Shown here: positions 9,025-18,590 of the stretch, piece after piece
Layout of the letters: the number at the start of each line of letters is the position of its first letter
Position numbering within the stretch: position 1 is the stretch's first letter
Source of the DNA: an uncultured Altererythrobacter sp.
Lineage (GTDB): Bacteria; Pseudomonadota; Alphaproteobacteria; Sphingomonadales; Sphingomonadaceae
Direction of reading: 5' to 3'
NCBI GenBank assembly: GCA_947492235.1
Contig: CANLLZ010000002.1
Coordinates: 372,001 to 436,000 of the forward strand
Length of the DNA stretch: 64,000 nt
Program-made: the position numbers and the translations under genes
The notes under the pieces: generated by a model
Seen by the model: the letters and a program-made list of their open reading frames with translations, nothing else
Told to the model about the DNA's origin: nothing
The model's database searches: none

Positions 9025-10056
9025 TTACCGCTGGACGCGGCCCGATCCGTCCCCGCTCATCAGCTTTTCAACTTCGGGCACCGTCACGCGGTTGAAATCG
9101 CCCATGATCGTATGTTTCAGCGCGCTCGCCGCGACGGCAAATTCAAGGCTCTGCTGCCGGTCTTCATAGGCGTTGAGGCCGTAAATCAGCGCAGAAGCAA
9201 AGCTGTCCCCGCCGCCGACACGGTCGACAATATCGGTCAGCTCGTATTTCTTCGACAGCTTGAAACCGCCATCCCGCGTGCGCAGGCAGGCCGACCAATT
9301 GTTGCGATCCGCGCTCAGACTCTCGCGCAGAGTAATCGCGATGGTGTGCATCTCCGGATAGATATCCAGCACCTTCTGGCCCAGCGCTTCGTATTTCGCT
9401 GTATCCAGCTCGCCCGATTCCACGTCCACATCCACTGTGATGTCGAGCGACTTCTGGCAGTCTTCTTCATTGGCGATGCCGACATCGACATATTTCACCA
9501 GCTCGCGCATCACTTCGGGCGCGGTCTTGCCGTATTTCCACAGCTTGCCACGGAAGTTGAAATCGCAGGATACGGTGACGCCCGCTTCCTTCGCCGCCTT
9601 GACGCAGGCCATGGAAAGGTCCGCCGCCGAGGGACTGAGCGCGGGCGTGATGCCGGTGATGTGCAGCCACTTCACACCCTTGAAGATGGTCGGCCAGTCA
9701 AACTCGTCCATGCCGGCATTGCAGATCGAGGAATTGGCGCGGTCATACACCACCTTGGAGGGGCGCTGGTTCGAACCTGTCTCCAGAAAATAGATCCCGA
9801 CCCGGTCGCCCGAACGGCTGACATGCGCGGTATCGACGCCAAACTTGCGCAGCTCCATAATCGCGTTTTCGCCGATATCGTTGTCCGGCAATGCTGTCAC
9901 GAAACCGGCATCCAGTCCGTAATTGCTCAGCGCGACGGCGACATTGGCCTCGCCTCCGCCGAAGGTCGCTTCGAATGAGGGCGACTGGAAGAAACGTTCG
10001 TGGCCGGGCGTTTTCAGCCGCAGCATGATTTCACCGAAGGATAGGAATTCAGCCAT
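9025..10056 (-). CDS. kdgK: 2-keto-3-deoxygluconate kinase
   Basis: This 343-residue PfkB-family sugar kinase has the substrate loop [15 protein letters not shown] and the C-terminal PfkB signature [16 protein letters not shown] with the catalytic Asp. KDG kinase phosphorylates 2-keto-3-deoxygluconate to KDPG, the step between the reductase at 10752 and the aldolase at 10087. It is the last gene of the alginate operon and lies 30 bases after the aldolase stop. The sugar assignment rests on this context as well as on the family; the sequence alone would allow a fructokinase-like sugar kinase. Confidence 0.9.
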   Translation of the reverse strand: MAEFLSFGEIMLRLKTPGHERFFQSPSFEATFGGGEANVAVALSNYGLDAGFVTALPDNDIGENAIMELRKFGVDTAHVSRSGDRVGIYFLETGSNQRPSKVVYDRANSSICNAGMDEFDWPTIFKGVKWLHITGITPALSPSAADLSMACVKAAKEAGVTVSCDFNFRGKLWKYGKTAPEVMRELVKYVDVGIANEEDCQKSLDITVDVDVESGELDTAKYEALGQKVLDIYPEMHTIAITLRESLSADRNNWSACLRTRDGGFKLSKKYELTDIVDRVGGGDSFASALIYGLNAYEDRQQSLEFAVAASALKHTIMGDFNRVTVPEVEKLMSGDGSGRVQR

Positions 10057-10086
10057 GGGGAGGACTCTCTCGTCTTTGGGTTTGGA

Positions 10087-10731
10087 TCAGCGCGCGTCCG
10101 CAGCAATGGCGACGGCTTCGCGGGCAAGATCGGTGATTTTGGAATAGTCGCCAGCGGCAATTGCATCGGCGGGTGTCAGCCAGCTGCCACCGCAGGCGAG
10201 CACGCTGGGCAGCGCCAGAAACTCGGCGAGATTGCCGGCCGATACGCCGCCGGTCGGCATGAAACGCATCTCGCGAAAGACCGAACCGAACGCCTTGAGC
10301 ATCGGCACCCCGCCCGCCAGCGTCGCGGGGAAGAACTTCACCGCCCGCAGGCCGAGCGCATAGGCCCGCTGGACTTCGCCCGCCGTCATGGTGCCCGGAT
10401 AGACCGGCACTCCCTGATCGAGGCAGTATTCCACCACCTCGTCCACCAGGCCGGGGCACACCACAAATTGCGCGCCCGATGCCACGACCGATTGCGCCTG
10501 CTGCAAGGTCAACACCGTACCAGCACCGACGATCAGGCCCTCGGTCTGGTCGATGATCGCTTCCATGCAGGCCTGCGCGGCATCGCTGCGCAGAACGACC
10601 TCGATGACGCTGAGCCCGCCATCCTGAAGAGCCTTGGCCGTTTCAACCGCCACCTGAGTGTCGTCCGCCGAGACCAGCGGGACGACAGGGGCGGCAGACA
10701 ACCTGCGGTCGATTTCGGATTGCACATCCAT
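10087..10731 (-). CDS. eda: 2-keto-3-deoxy-6-phosphogluconate aldolase
   Basis: This 214-residue class I aldolase cleaves KDPG to pyruvate and glyceraldehyde-3-phosphate. The Schiff-base Lys is in LRAVKFFPA, the general base Glu is in SVIEVVLRSD, and the phosphate-binding FMPTGGVSAGN loop is present. It sits between the SDR reductase (21 bases upstream) and the KDG kinase in one minus-strand operon, and so provides the last step of alginate monomer breakdown (Entner-Doudoroff lower part). Confidence 0.92.
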   Translation of the reverse strand: MDVQSEIDRRLSAAPVVPLVSADDTQVAVETAKALQDGGLSVIEVVLRSDAAQACMEAIIDQTEGLIVGAGTVLTLQQAQSVVASGAQFVVCPGLVDEVVEYCLDQGVPVYPGTMTAGEVQRAYALGLRAVKFFPATLAGGVPMLKAFGSVFREMRFMPTGGVSAGNLAEFLALPSVLACGGSWLTPADAIAAGDYSKITDLAREAVAIAADAR

Positions 10732-10751
10732 AACGGTGTTCTCTTAAGCGG

Positions 10752-11507
10752 TCAGGAGAAAGCGAGCCCGCCATTGATGTCGACATTCGCGCCGTGGATG
10801 AACGAGGCTTCGTCCGATGCCAGATAGGCGACGGCATCGGCGGTTTCTTCCGGGCGACCCTGACGCTTCAACGGCGTGGAATTGGCGACATTCTCGCGCG
10901 CGGCATCGGGCGTGAACTTGTCATGGAAGGCCGTGGCAATCATTCCCGGGCACAGCGCATTGACGCGGATCCCCTTGGGCCCCAGCTCCTTGGCCAGACC
11001 GCGGGTCATGGTCATCAAAGCGCCCTTGGATGTGGCGTAGGCAATCGCGCCGCCGCCGCCGCCATCCCGGCCAGCCAGCGAGGCAAGGTTCACGATGGCC
11101 GCGCCTTCTTTCATATGCGGAGCCGCCGCCTTGGTCGCGAGAAATGCCGAGGTGACGTTGAGCTGCATGACGAAGTTGAAGAACTCCTCGTCCATTTCAT
11201 CCAGCGTCTTGCGGGCAACCAGACCGCCAGCATTGTTCACCAGAACATGGATTTCCTCACCGAAGGCATCCTGTGCAGCCTTGACCAGCGCAGCGACATC
11301 GCCTGCTTTCGTCACATCGGCCTTCACCTTGATGCCTTTCCCGCCGCCAGCCGCTTCGATGGCCGCCAGCGTTGCATCTGCGTCGCCTTCATTGCTGTTG
11401 TAATTGACAACGACATTTGCGCCTTCGCCAGCCAGCTTCACGCAAATGGCGCGGCCGATATCGCGGCTTCCGCCGGTTACGATCGCAGTTTTGCCTTGGA
11501 ATTTCAT
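10752..11507 (-). CDS. SDR oxidoreductase, probable DEH reductase
   Basis: This 251-residue classical short-chain dehydrogenase has the NAD(P) motif VTGGSRDIGRA, the NNAG motif (VNNAGG), and the catalytic YATSK. In the alginate pathway the unsaturated uronate becomes 4-deoxy-L-erythro-5-hexoseulose uronate (DEH), which an SDR reduces to 2-keto-3-deoxygluconate. The position between an MFS importer and KDPG aldolase points to that role. An Asp replaces a Gly in the usual TGxxxGIG run (SRDIG). A KduD-like reaction on a related keto-sugar cannot be excluded from sequence alone. Confidence 0.83.
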   Translation of the reverse strand: MKFQGKTAIVTGGSRDIGRAICVKLAGEGANVVVNYNSNEGDADATLAAIEAAGGGKGIKVKADVTKAGDVAALVKAAQDAFGEEIHVLVNNAGGLVARKTLDEMDEEFFNFVMQLNVTSAFLATKAAAPHMKEGAAIVNLASLAGRDGGGGGAIAYATSKGALMTMTRGLAKELGPKGIRVNALCPGMIATAFHDKFTPDAARENVANSTPLKRQGRPEETADAVAYLASDEASFIHGANVDINGGLAFS

Positions 11508-11538
11508 TATGGTTTGCCCCGTCGGTTGGAAAATATGA

Positions 11539-12813
11539 TCAGATTGTTTTGGATTTGAGCGGCTTGATATCCGGACACAGCACCCAGACCGAAAGGACGG
11601 TCAGGATGGCCAGCGCAGCGCCGACAACAAAGGCCGGGGCGTAGCTGTTCACGGTAATCACCGGGATCAGGAAGTTGAGAGCGACCACCGCAAGCTTGGC
11701 CGCGGTACCGGCGTAACCCGCCAGAGTGCCGACCGATTTGCCGCTGTAGAAGTCGCTCGGCAGCGTCTGGATGTTGCCGACTGCCGTCTGGAAGCCGAAC
11801 AGGATCGCCGCCATCAGCAACACTGCGAAGAGCGGTGTCGATGCCTGCGTCGTGGCCAGCAGAGACACCAGCATGATGAGCCCGCCCAGTGTGATAACGC
11901 TCTTGCGCGCCTTGTTGACGGTCCAGCCGGCCTTCAGGCGGTTCTGGGCAAGCAGGCCGCCGAACCACGCGCCGAACATCGCCCCGACATAGGGGATCCA
12001 GCCATACAGCGCGATTTCCTCTACGCCGAAGCCGTATGTCTCGTTGAGATACAGCGGCAGCCAGCCGACGAACAACCACCAGATCGGATCGAGGAAGAAC
12101 GACGCCATGATGACGCCCCAGCTTTCCTTGCGCGACAGGATCTCTGCCGAGCCGGGTGCGTATTCGGCGGTTTCGTTGGTTTCCGTGTTGCGCTGCCCGG
12201 TGAGGATGAACTCACGCTCTTCAGCGCTGATCCACGGGTGCGCTTCGGGGCCGGATTTGTAGACGATCAACCAGGGAATCAGCCACAGGAAGCCCAGCGC
12301 ACCGATGGCCACAAAGGTCGCCTGCCAGCTGCCGAGAAACACGAACAGCAGACCGATGATAGGGGCCGAAACGATACCGCCGATTGCGGCACCGGAATTG
12401 AAGATGCCCTGCGCCAGTGCGCGCTCGTTGATCGGGAACCACTCGGCATTGGCCTTGGTCGCGCCGGGCCAGTTGCCCGCTTCGGATACACCCAGAATGG
12501 CGCGGAAGGCGGCGAAGCTCAGCAGGCCTTGTGCAAAAGCGTGCAGGATCGTCGCGGCGGACCAGACGACGATGGAGAGCACGAAGCCCAGCCGCACGCC
12601 GATCCAGTCGAATATCTTGCCGAACAAGGTCTGGCCGAACGCATAGGCAAAGGTGAAGACATTGAGGATGATCGCATATTCTTCCTTCGTCATGCCGAGA
12701 TCTTCGGAGATCTCCGGCCACAGGAAGCCCAGCGCACCGCGGTCGATGTAGTTGATGATCGTCGCCAATGCGACAAGCATGACGATCCAGTAACGAAGTT
12801 TGCCCTTCATCAT
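11539..12813 (-). CDS. MFS transporter for unsaturated uronates (inferred)
   Basis: This 424-residue major-facilitator protein has 12 likely membrane helices. The N-terminal pattern RYWIVMLVALATIINYIDRGALGFLWPEI matches the anion:cation symporter (hexuronate/ExuT-like) branch. It overlaps the start of the operon downstream from kdgF by 4 bases (12810-12813), a sign of coupled translation. Placed between KdgF and the DEH reductase, it most likely brings unsaturated mannuronate/guluronate or DEH across the inner membrane. The substrate is inferred from context. Confidence 0.88.
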   Translation of the reverse strand: MMKGKLRYWIVMLVALATIINYIDRGALGFLWPEISEDLGMTKEEYAIILNVFTFAYAFGQTLFGKIFDWIGVRLGFVLSIVVWSAATILHAFAQGLLSFAAFRAILGVSEAGNWPGATKANAEWFPINERALAQGIFNSGAAIGGIVSAPIIGLLFVFLGSWQATFVAIGALGFLWLIPWLIVYKSGPEAHPWISAEEREFILTGQRNTETNETAEYAPGSAEILSRKESWGVIMASFFLDPIWWLFVGWLPLYLNETYGFGVEEIALYGWIPYVGAMFGAWFGGLLAQNRLKAGWTVNKARKSVITLGGLIMLVSLLATTQASTPLFAVLLMAAILFGFQTAVGNIQTLPSDFYSGKSVGTLAGYAGTAAKLAVVALNFLIPVITVNSYAPAFVVGAALAILTVLSVWVLCPDIKPLKSKTI

Positions 12814-13178
12814 GCCGGGTCTCCTGCGTTCAGAAAGTCTTCGCGTGCAGGACTGAACGTGTCGATCAGCACCCCGGCTTCCAGACAGACCGCGCCGTGA
12901 TCCAGATGCGGCGCGATATAGAAGGCATCACCAGCGCCCAGCACCTGCTTCTGGCCGTCGACGAACACCTCGAACTTGCCGCTTTCCACCAGCGTCGACT
13001 GGCTGTGCGGATGCGCATGGACTTCGCCCACGGCGCCTTCGTCGAACCAGACGCGCACCACCATCAGATCAGGCCCGTAGCCCAGGATCTGGCGCGATAT
13101 GCCGCCGCCCAGATTTTCTTTCGGTATCGTGTCCGCCTTGACGAAGGCGGCGCTTTGCTCGCGCATTTTGGTGGCCAT
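12810..13178 (-). CDS. kdgF: KdgF-like cupin, uronate ring-opening
   Basis: This 122-residue single-domain cupin has the metal-binding motif VHAHPHSQSTLVESGKFEVFV and a later HLDHG. KdgF proteins open the ring of 4,5-unsaturated uronates released by alginate or pectin lyases, giving the linear keto-acid DEH. The start is the ATG at 13178, one base after the PL17 stop, and its end overlaps the MFS start by 4 bases. The operon position between the exolytic lyase and the importer/reductase fits this role well. The frame is open upstream but overlaps the lyase gene and looks non-coding there. Confidence 0.88.
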   Translation of the reverse strand: MATKMREQSAAFVKADTIPKENLGGGISRQILGYGPDLMVVRVWFDEGAVGEVHAHPHSQSTLVESGKFEVFVDGQKQVLGAGDAFYIAPHLDHGAVCLEAGVLIDTFSPAREDFLNAGDPA

Positions 13179-13179
13179 G

Positions 13180-15402
13180 TCAGTTCCCCTCCCCGGGAAG
13201 TTCGATCCGTGCAGCGAAGCCCGTCCAGCTGACGGGAGCACCGTCGATGGTCGCGCTGTGCCGGCGCGCGGGATCGGTGTCGTAAGAGATCGCCAGAGCC
13301 GTCTTCGCGCCGCCCTTCGTCTCCACAATCACAATGTCGTTATTGCCCTGCTTGATGTGCTCCAGCGACGCGACGAGACTGCGGCTGTCGATGGTTTGCT
13401 CGGTTGCGCCGTCATAGAGACCATGCGGCTCGATCATGCTGACAAAGGTCACCGCATCGACGCCGCTCACCCGCTGGATCGCAATCGGCTCGCGGCGCAG
13501 ATTGAAGTTCGGATCGTTCGCCCCGCTCTCGGCGAGGATTACTTGCAGCCCATCGCGCGGCACGAAGCGGTAGCTGTAGAAGCGCCCGTCCAGCAGCCAT
13601 GTCATGTGGCTCTTGCCCGCCCGAGGCACGGCAGTGCCATCCACCCAGATATGCTGGTACCCGTCGCTGTCACCCAGCACCGGGCGGCCCGCGACATTGC
13701 GCGTCACGTCGAAGCCGGTTTCCATGATGTGGCCGGAATAATGCAGCGGCAGGTCGAAAGTTCGCGCGCCATCCCCCGAGGCGCGCAGGACATCGATGAT
13801 GACCGGCTCGGCCAGTCCATCGACTTCCAGAAGAGCAAGCGAGCGCAGCATGGCAACAGGGCTTTGCGGGTAGGCCGTGTCGATCCGCGCCGTGGTGATC
13901 TGCAATGCGTCGCTGTCGGAGAAATAGAGCTGCTCCGGCGCGAGGCTATCCGCGACTTTGGCATCGCCATCGAAATGCGTGGTCTGGTCGACCACCAGCG
14001 CATTGTGCGCGACGGTCTGCTTGGCCCAGCTTTCGTTCTCGGGAAGATAGCGGCCACCTTCCTTCGCCTCGATATTCAGGAACCGGGCCGCGCCGTAATC
14101 GCGCACGATTTCGTTGCCCTTGTCGTAAAGCTGCCAGCTGAGCTTGTCGAAATGGCCATGCCCCATGCCCTGCGAGCTGTTCTTGGCGACCAGCGCCATA
14201 TGGTCTGGCCCCTCGCCATCGCGCAACACGGCAACGGCGCCCTGCTTCCCTTCCGGCCCGTCGGAGAGAAGAAGGGACCGGAAGGGAAAAGGTTCGGCCC
14301 GGCCAGCGGCGAGATCGCGCGACAGCGTCAATCCGTTTGCGCTGAGGACCGTCCGACCCTGAAATTCGGCGATGGACAGAAGATCGGGATTTTTGGTGTT
14401 GGCATAACCGATGGCCACGCCTTCATAGAGCTCTGCGGTGTTCAGGCTCTTGTCGCGGATCGCATCGTTGAAGGGGAAGAAATAGCCGCCATAGGTCAGC
14501 TGGATCGTGGTCCGCAGCGCCTTGACCAGAATGCCGTCGCGATAGGCGAAGATTTTGCGCTCTGGCTCGTTCTTGGCGATGGCATCGGCGAACACCATGA
14601 ACGGCAGCAATGCGAAGCGCTGGTAATACGGCCCTTCGGTATAATATCCGTCGGGCGAGAACAGCAGTTCGGTCTGGCGCAGAAATCCGGCCTCGCCGCT
14701 TTTGTCGGAACCGAGCAGGGCCCGCTGGACCATATCATCATCGCCCAGCAGATAGCCGGTCATGCCGACACCCGCCGTCGCCCAGGTGGCGTGGTTGTGG
14801 ATGCGATCAAATGTGCGCTGCGAATCCACCGAGAGGAAGCGCGCCGCCGGGCGGAAGACATTGTCGTCAATCCGCTGGCGCTCTGCCGGTGTCAGGGTTG
14901 CGCGAATATCGGCATAACCCTGCACGCTGTGGACCAGCCACATCGCATCATTCAGGACCTGCCAGAACAGGCGCCCGACATTCTGGTTTGCCTTTGCGGG
15001 ATGATCGCCCAGCGCGGGATACATGTCGGCATAAGCCAGCAGCATATCGCGCACATAGGCGCGGTATCTCTCGTCGCCGGTGATGCGGTAGAGCTGGCCG
15101 CCCTGATAGATGGCGCGGAAGTTCCGCTTGTGCTGCTCGTGCGTGTATCCGCCGCCGGGATCCTTGGGCAGCGGCACCACGACGCCCTGCTCCATCATGC
15201 CGGCGAGAAATTCCTCGCCCCGCTGCATTTCGAGGGCGAAGAGCGGCGGCAGCGTCTCTGCCTGAGCAGCCTCCGCCACGGATTGTGCCGACGCCGCTGC
15301 CGGCACATTTGCCGCGGCCACATCTCCGCTGGTGGCACAGGCGCTCGTCGCAGGCAGGAGCAGGGCTGCGAGCGTCAGGCGGGCCGAAGGCCGGGCGATC
15401 AT
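13180..15402 (-). CDS. PL17 oligoalginate lyase (heparinase II/III-like)
   Basis: This 740-residue protein has a signal sequence with a possible lipobox (TSACATS). An alpha/alpha toroid follows at about residues 50-380, then an anti-parallel beta-sheet heparinase II/III domain. The catalytic Asn-His pair is visible in RIHNHATWATAGVGM and the catalytic Tyr region in YTEGPYYQRFALLPF; a further His is in GHGHFDKLSWQLYD. Family PL17 enzymes cut alginate oligomers exolytically to unsaturated monomers. Its start overlaps the PL6 stop by 4 bases and KdgF follows at once, so the order matches depolymerise, then open the ring. Cell location is periplasm or outer membrane. Confidence 0.92.
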   Translation of the reverse strand: MIARPSARLTLAALLLPATSACATSGDVAAANVPAAASAQSVAEAAQAETLPPLFALEMQRGEEFLAGMMEQGVVVPLPKDPGGGYTHEQHKRNFRAIYQGGQLYRITGDERYRAYVRDMLLAYADMYPALGDHPAKANQNVGRLFWQVLNDAMWLVHSVQGYADIRATLTPAERQRIDDNVFRPAARFLSVDSQRTFDRIHNHATWATAGVGMTGYLLGDDDMVQRALLGSDKSGEAGFLRQTELLFSPDGYYTEGPYYQRFALLPFMVFADAIAKNEPERKIFAYRDGILVKALRTTIQLTYGGYFFPFNDAIRDKSLNTAELYEGVAIGYANTKNPDLLSIAEFQGRTVLSANGLTLSRDLAAGRAEPFPFRSLLLSDGPEGKQGAVAVLRDGEGPDHMALVAKNSSQGMGHGHFDKLSWQLYDKGNEIVRDYGAARFLNIEAKEGGRYLPENESWAKQTVAHNALVVDQTTHFDGDAKVADSLAPEQLYFSDSDALQITTARIDTAYPQSPVAMLRSLALLEVDGLAEPVIIDVLRASGDGARTFDLPLHYSGHIMETGFDVTRNVAGRPVLGDSDGYQHIWVDGTAVPRAGKSHMTWLLDGRFYSYRFVPRDGLQVILAESGANDPNFNLRREPIAIQRVSGVDAVTFVSMIEPHGLYDGATEQTIDSRSLVASLEHIKQGNNDIVIVETKGGAKTALAISYDTDPARRHSATIDGAPVSWTGFAARIELPGEGN

Positions 15403-17666
15403 TGTACGCCTCCACCGGCCACATTGCCGGACATTTCGGCGCGGAATGCGCCGCCAAAATTGAGCTCTTCAAGCACGGGCTCAGGGGTGCCTGTAAAGAC
15501 ATTGCCCCGGATCGAAGTTTTCGGTGTGCCGACCGTATGGACGACCCGCAAAGGCGCGGAGGCCCTGACCGCATTGCCCGAAACATCGGCGATCTGGACA
15601 CCGTGCAGATTGATCGAAGCGCCCGTCCCGTTGGTCGCCGCGCTGCCGACATTCGTCAGGGTATTGCCGGTGATCGTGACATTGGGCCCGAAGGTGCTTT
15701 CGTCGCGTCCGCCGCGATAGATATTGGCAATCGGGCCGCCGATATCGGTGAAGCTGCTGCCCGAAATGTCGAGATAGTCGACATTGTACTGGCCGTAATC
15801 CTCGGTCTCGGCAGCGGCGAGGACGACCGCGCCGGAAATATCGGTGAAGCTGCTGCCGGTGATCTTTACCCGGTCCGCGAGCGAGCTTTTGCCCAGTGCC
15901 AACACATGGAACGACTTGTTGACGTTCAATCCGCGGACGTCGACCCCATCCAGCTCGATGTCGATATTCGACTGGATCGGGAAGGTCGATGTGCGGATGA
16001 CCGCATTGCCGACCGAATCCGGCGCGAGCTCACCATCGATAACCAGGTTTTGCAGCTGCAGATCGCCGCCTTCGCGCAGCTCGATCAGTGAGGGGCGCGA
16101 GAAGCGGATTACGGGCCTGTCCGCAGTATCCGCCGCGTCGCCGCGCAGCGTCAGTGGCTTGTCCAGCGCAATGGTTCGATCGAGCACATAATCGCCCGGC
16201 GTCAGCAGCAGGACCTCACCGGCGCAGGCCTGCGCGATGGCGTCGAACAGTGACGTGCCGCCGGGATAGACGCGTGTGGTCTTGCCAGCAAAGCCGAACG
16301 GCTCACGCTCTTCCGCCTTGGGATAATAGGGCGCGCCCACTTCGGCCAGCGCCACCGGGGCGAGGTCCGACGGCGCACCGATCGAGGCCAGCTCCGCAGC
16401 AACTGGATAGAGCAAGCCATTGCCTGCCCTTTGCAATTCCGCAGGAGCAACAGGCAGGCCGGGCAGCGCTGCGTCTACCTGGCCCTGAATCACGCGATTG
16501 TTCGCAAACGCGATGCCCGACATATCGTCGAATGCCTCGACAAACGGCCCCGCATCCGCGCCGCCCAGCAGGTTGGCGGTGAAGGTCGAGTTGCTTGGGC
16601 GGGCCGAGCGCTCCTCGTCGGCGCCAATGCCGAAACCGATGGCCGCGCTATCGACAATCGTGTTGTTCGAAATGCGCGCGCCTTCCACTTCGACATAGCG
16701 GTTGACCGGCGAATTGGGGACGCCGTTCATCACCGCCAGCGCGCTGGAAAACGCTGCGCCGCGCAAGCCCTCCATATAGTTCTGGCGCACCGTCTGGCCG
16801 CGATTGATCACCCGGATTCCGCCGGTGTAATCCTGCCCGTCGCCCAGAAACACATTGCGCTCGACCACATTGTTGTCGCCGTGCCGCAGGGTCAGATTGC
16901 CTTTGGCGCGCAGGAACACGTTTTCGCGGAAGACATTGCCGCCCGATTTGGACGAGATGATCTCCACCTCTCCGCTGGTCCGGTCGAACACATTGCGCTC
17001 TACAACTGTGTTCGCATTGAACATCGAGTAGGCGCTGGTGCCGATCCGCAAGGTCTCGCCGCCATTGGAACCCAGCGTTGCGCGCGGGCCGAAATAATTG
17101 TGATCGATCCGGTGGTTGTTCTCGCGGCTTTCCTCGCTGTTGAGGCGGACAGCCAGCGTCACACCCTTATTGCTTTTGCCGGAGAGATGGTTGTGATCGA
17201 ACCGGTTGTTCCGGCCATAAATGCCGACCCAATAATCGGATTCGTACCGGTCAGGCTTGCTGAAGCCGTCAATGACCACGCCGGTAACCCGGCTGTTGCT
17301 GGCGAGCACTGCGTCGCTGACCCGGTAGGAGACCGTTTCACCGCGCGGGCTGTAGCCGTCTTTGAAGACAAGGTTCGACACCACAAGGTGTTCGCCGCCC
17401 ATGCGCAGACTGGACTGGCCCGTCAGGAACACCTTGCCGGCCTGCTGGGCGGTGACTGTGAGCGGGGCATCGGCGCGGCCATTGCCCAGCACGACCATAT
17501 CGAAATCGCGCCATTCGCCATTTGCGAGGATGATCGTATCGCCGGGCTCGGCCTGTTCAAGAGCGGCAGAGTAAGCGGCCTGCGTCCGGACCAGCAGGTC
17601 CTCCGCAAGAGCCGGCGAACCGATCAGGCTCGCAGCTATACACACAAGGCCAAGCCTTGTTGCCAT
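15399..17666 (-). CDS. PL6 alginate lyase, two-domain parallel beta-helix
   Basis: This 755-residue exported protein (signal MATRLGLVCIAASLIGSPALAED) belongs to the chondroitinase-B/PL6 family. The first half holds repeated beta-helix rungs (NNRFDHNHLSGKSNKGVTL, NHRIDHNYFGPR, NTVVERNVFDRTSGEVEIISSKSGGN, LTLRHGDNNVVERNVF). The Lys of EIISSKSGG and Arg of LTLRHGDNN match the catalytic pair, and the Asn/Glu positions nearby match the calcium site. A second beta-helix fills the C-terminal half, as in longer PL6 enzymes. It is the first structural gene of the operon and is preceded by a promoter with a dyad at 17687-17725. Specificity (polyG, polyMG) cannot be read. Confidence 0.93.
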   Translation of the reverse strand: MATRLGLVCIAASLIGSPALAEDLLVRTQAAYSAALEQAEPGDTIILANGEWRDFDMVVLGNGRADAPLTVTAQQAGKVFLTGQSSLRMGGEHLVVSNLVFKDGYSPRGETVSYRVSDAVLASNSRVTGVVIDGFSKPDRYESDYWVGIYGRNNRFDHNHLSGKSNKGVTLAVRLNSEESRENNHRIDHNYFGPRATLGSNGGETLRIGTSAYSMFNANTVVERNVFDRTSGEVEIISSKSGGNVFRENVFLRAKGNLTLRHGDNNVVERNVFLGDGQDYTGGIRVINRGQTVRQNYMEGLRGAAFSSALAVMNGVPNSPVNRYVEVEGARISNNTIVDSAAIGFGIGADEERSARPSNSTFTANLLGGADAGPFVEAFDDMSGIAFANNRVIQGQVDAALPGLPVAPAELQRAGNGLLYPVAAELASIGAPSDLAPVALAEVGAPYYPKAEEREPFGFAGKTTRVYPGGTSLFDAIAQACAGEVLLLTPGDYVLDRTIALDKPLTLRGDAADTADRPVIRFSRPSLIELREGGDLQLQNLVIDGELAPDSVGNAVIRTSTFPIQSNIDIELDGVDVRGLNVNKSFHVLALGKSSLADRVKITGSSFTDISGAVVLAAAETEDYGQYNVDYLDISGSSFTDIGGPIANIYRGGRDESTFGPNVTITGNTLTNVGSAATNGTGASINLHGVQIADVSGNAVRASAPLRVVHTVGTPKTSIRGNVFTGTPEPVLEELNFGGAFRAEMSGNVAGGGVQ

Positions 17667-17686
17667 CTCCCCATCCCTTCCTTCTT

Positions 17687-17725
17687 GTTATGGCGTGACC
17701 ATAACCGGAAAAGGCGGTGTGTCAA
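17687..17725 (-). promoter_or_regulatory. Promoter and operator-like dyad of the PL6 operon
   Basis: On the minus strand TTGACA (17725-17720) and TATGGT (17703-17698) are 16 bases apart, a good sigma-70 promoter about 30 bases before the PL6 start. A perfect dyad GTTATGG-N5-CCATAAC (17687-17705) covers the -10 and the likely start of transcription. The encoded FadR/GntR repressor at 17770 lies just upstream and is the natural candidate to bind it. Binding is inferred. A second palindrome, GGCCAATTGGCC, sits at 17759-17770. Confidence 0.55.
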
Positions 17726-17769
17726 TCAATCTGGACTGATATAAATCTATTTTTGTCTGGCCAATTGGC

Positions 17770-18510
17770 CTAGCCAATCTTGGCGCCTGCGAGGAAGCGC
17801 TCCCGGCTCTCGTTGGCTTGCTGCTGAACCTCGGCCAGGGCCAGGCGTTCGGTCGCTTCGAGCATCGTCTCCAGCAGACGGTGGAAGTGCTCGCGCATGG
17901 CATTGCGCGCATCGATCGGAGCCCTGTTCTTCAGCGCCTCGTACACCGCGCGGTGTTCGTCGGTCCGGGTTTCCGCATCGTGAACGCAGACCGCTTCATA
18001 GGTTGCCTTCACTTCGGGAATTTCTTCCCGCATCCGCCACAGCGATTTGATCGTATGGACCATCGCCGCATTGTTGGACGCTTCGGCAATGGTCAGGTGG
18101 AATTTCTCATCGGCTTCGTTGGCGGCATCTTCCCCGCCCGATGCCATCTGGTCGATCAGAGCGCCCAGCTTTTCAATATCCTCGTCGGTGATGTTGCGCG
18201 CGGCCAATGCCGCCGCTTCAGCTTCGACCAGCAGCCGCGCCTCGGTCACTTCGAAAGCGCTGGCGGCAGGAAGCCGCTCGTCACGCATCGGAGCGCTTTC
18301 GCTCACATACACGCCCGAACCGGTTTTGATTTCCAAGCGGCCGACCGCCTGCAAGGCAATTTCCGCTTCGCGTATCGTCACCCGGCTGACCCCCAGCTTT
18401 TCGGCCAGCTCGCGCTCGCCCGGCAGACGGGTTCCGGCAGGATAGGCACCGCTATCGATCAGCGCTGCGATCTGCTCGGCTACGGATTGGAAAAGTCGCT
18501 TCGCGGCCAT
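17770..18510 (-). CDS. FadR-subfamily GntR transcriptional regulator
   Basis: This 246-residue regulator has an N-terminal winged HTH (YPAGTRLPGERELAEKLGVSRVTIREAEIALQAVGRLEIKTGSGVYV) and a C-terminal helical FCD effector domain (LLVEAEAAALAARNI...DEKFHLTIAEASNN...HRAVYEALKN), with metal-binding His/Asp positions. Members of this branch control sugar-acid pathways and are released by a pathway intermediate such as KDG or KDPG. It lies between the TonB receptor and the lyase genes. Operator-like sites occur before itself (18545), the receptor (21835) and PL6 (17687). The effector is inferred from context. Confidence 0.9.
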   Translation of the reverse strand: MAAKRLFQSVAEQIAALIDSGAYPAGTRLPGERELAEKLGVSRVTIREAEIALQAVGRLEIKTGSGVYVSESAPMRDERLPAASAFEVTEARLLVEAEAAALAARNITDEDIEKLGALIDQMASGGEDAANEADEKFHLTIAEASNNAAMVHTIKSLWRMREEIPEVKATYEAVCVHDAETRTDEHRAVYEALKNRAPIDARNAMREHFHRLLETMLEATERLALAEVQQQANESRERFLAGAKIG

Positions 18511-18544
18511 GAATTCTCAAGCTCCGGATCAATTGCGTGTGTGT

Positions 18545-18554
18545 ATACCAATTT
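18545..18554 (-). promoter_or_regulatory. Putative operator half-site upstream of the GntR gene
   Basis: The decamer ATACCAATTT occurs 35 bases before the GntR start. The same ten bases occur at 21835-21844 before the TonB receptor, in the same orientation relative to the gene. It looks like half of the palindrome bound by UxuR/ExuR-type GntR proteins (ATTGGTATACCAAT); the other half is degenerate here. Autoregulation is inferred. Confidence 0.45.
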
Positions 18555-18590
18555 TCCTAGACACGTTTTCGGGAAAAACCAATTCGGCAG

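Noticed and set aside
10752-11507. Calling the SDR a KduD (pectin pathway) enzyme
   Set aside because: No pectin lyases or KduI are present; neighbours are alginate lyases, so DEH reductase is the better call, though sequence alone does not exclude KduD.
13099-15720. Long plus-strand frame across the PL17 gene
   Set aside because: Its product has no domain and reads as shadow sequence; PL17 motifs on the minus strand are decisive.
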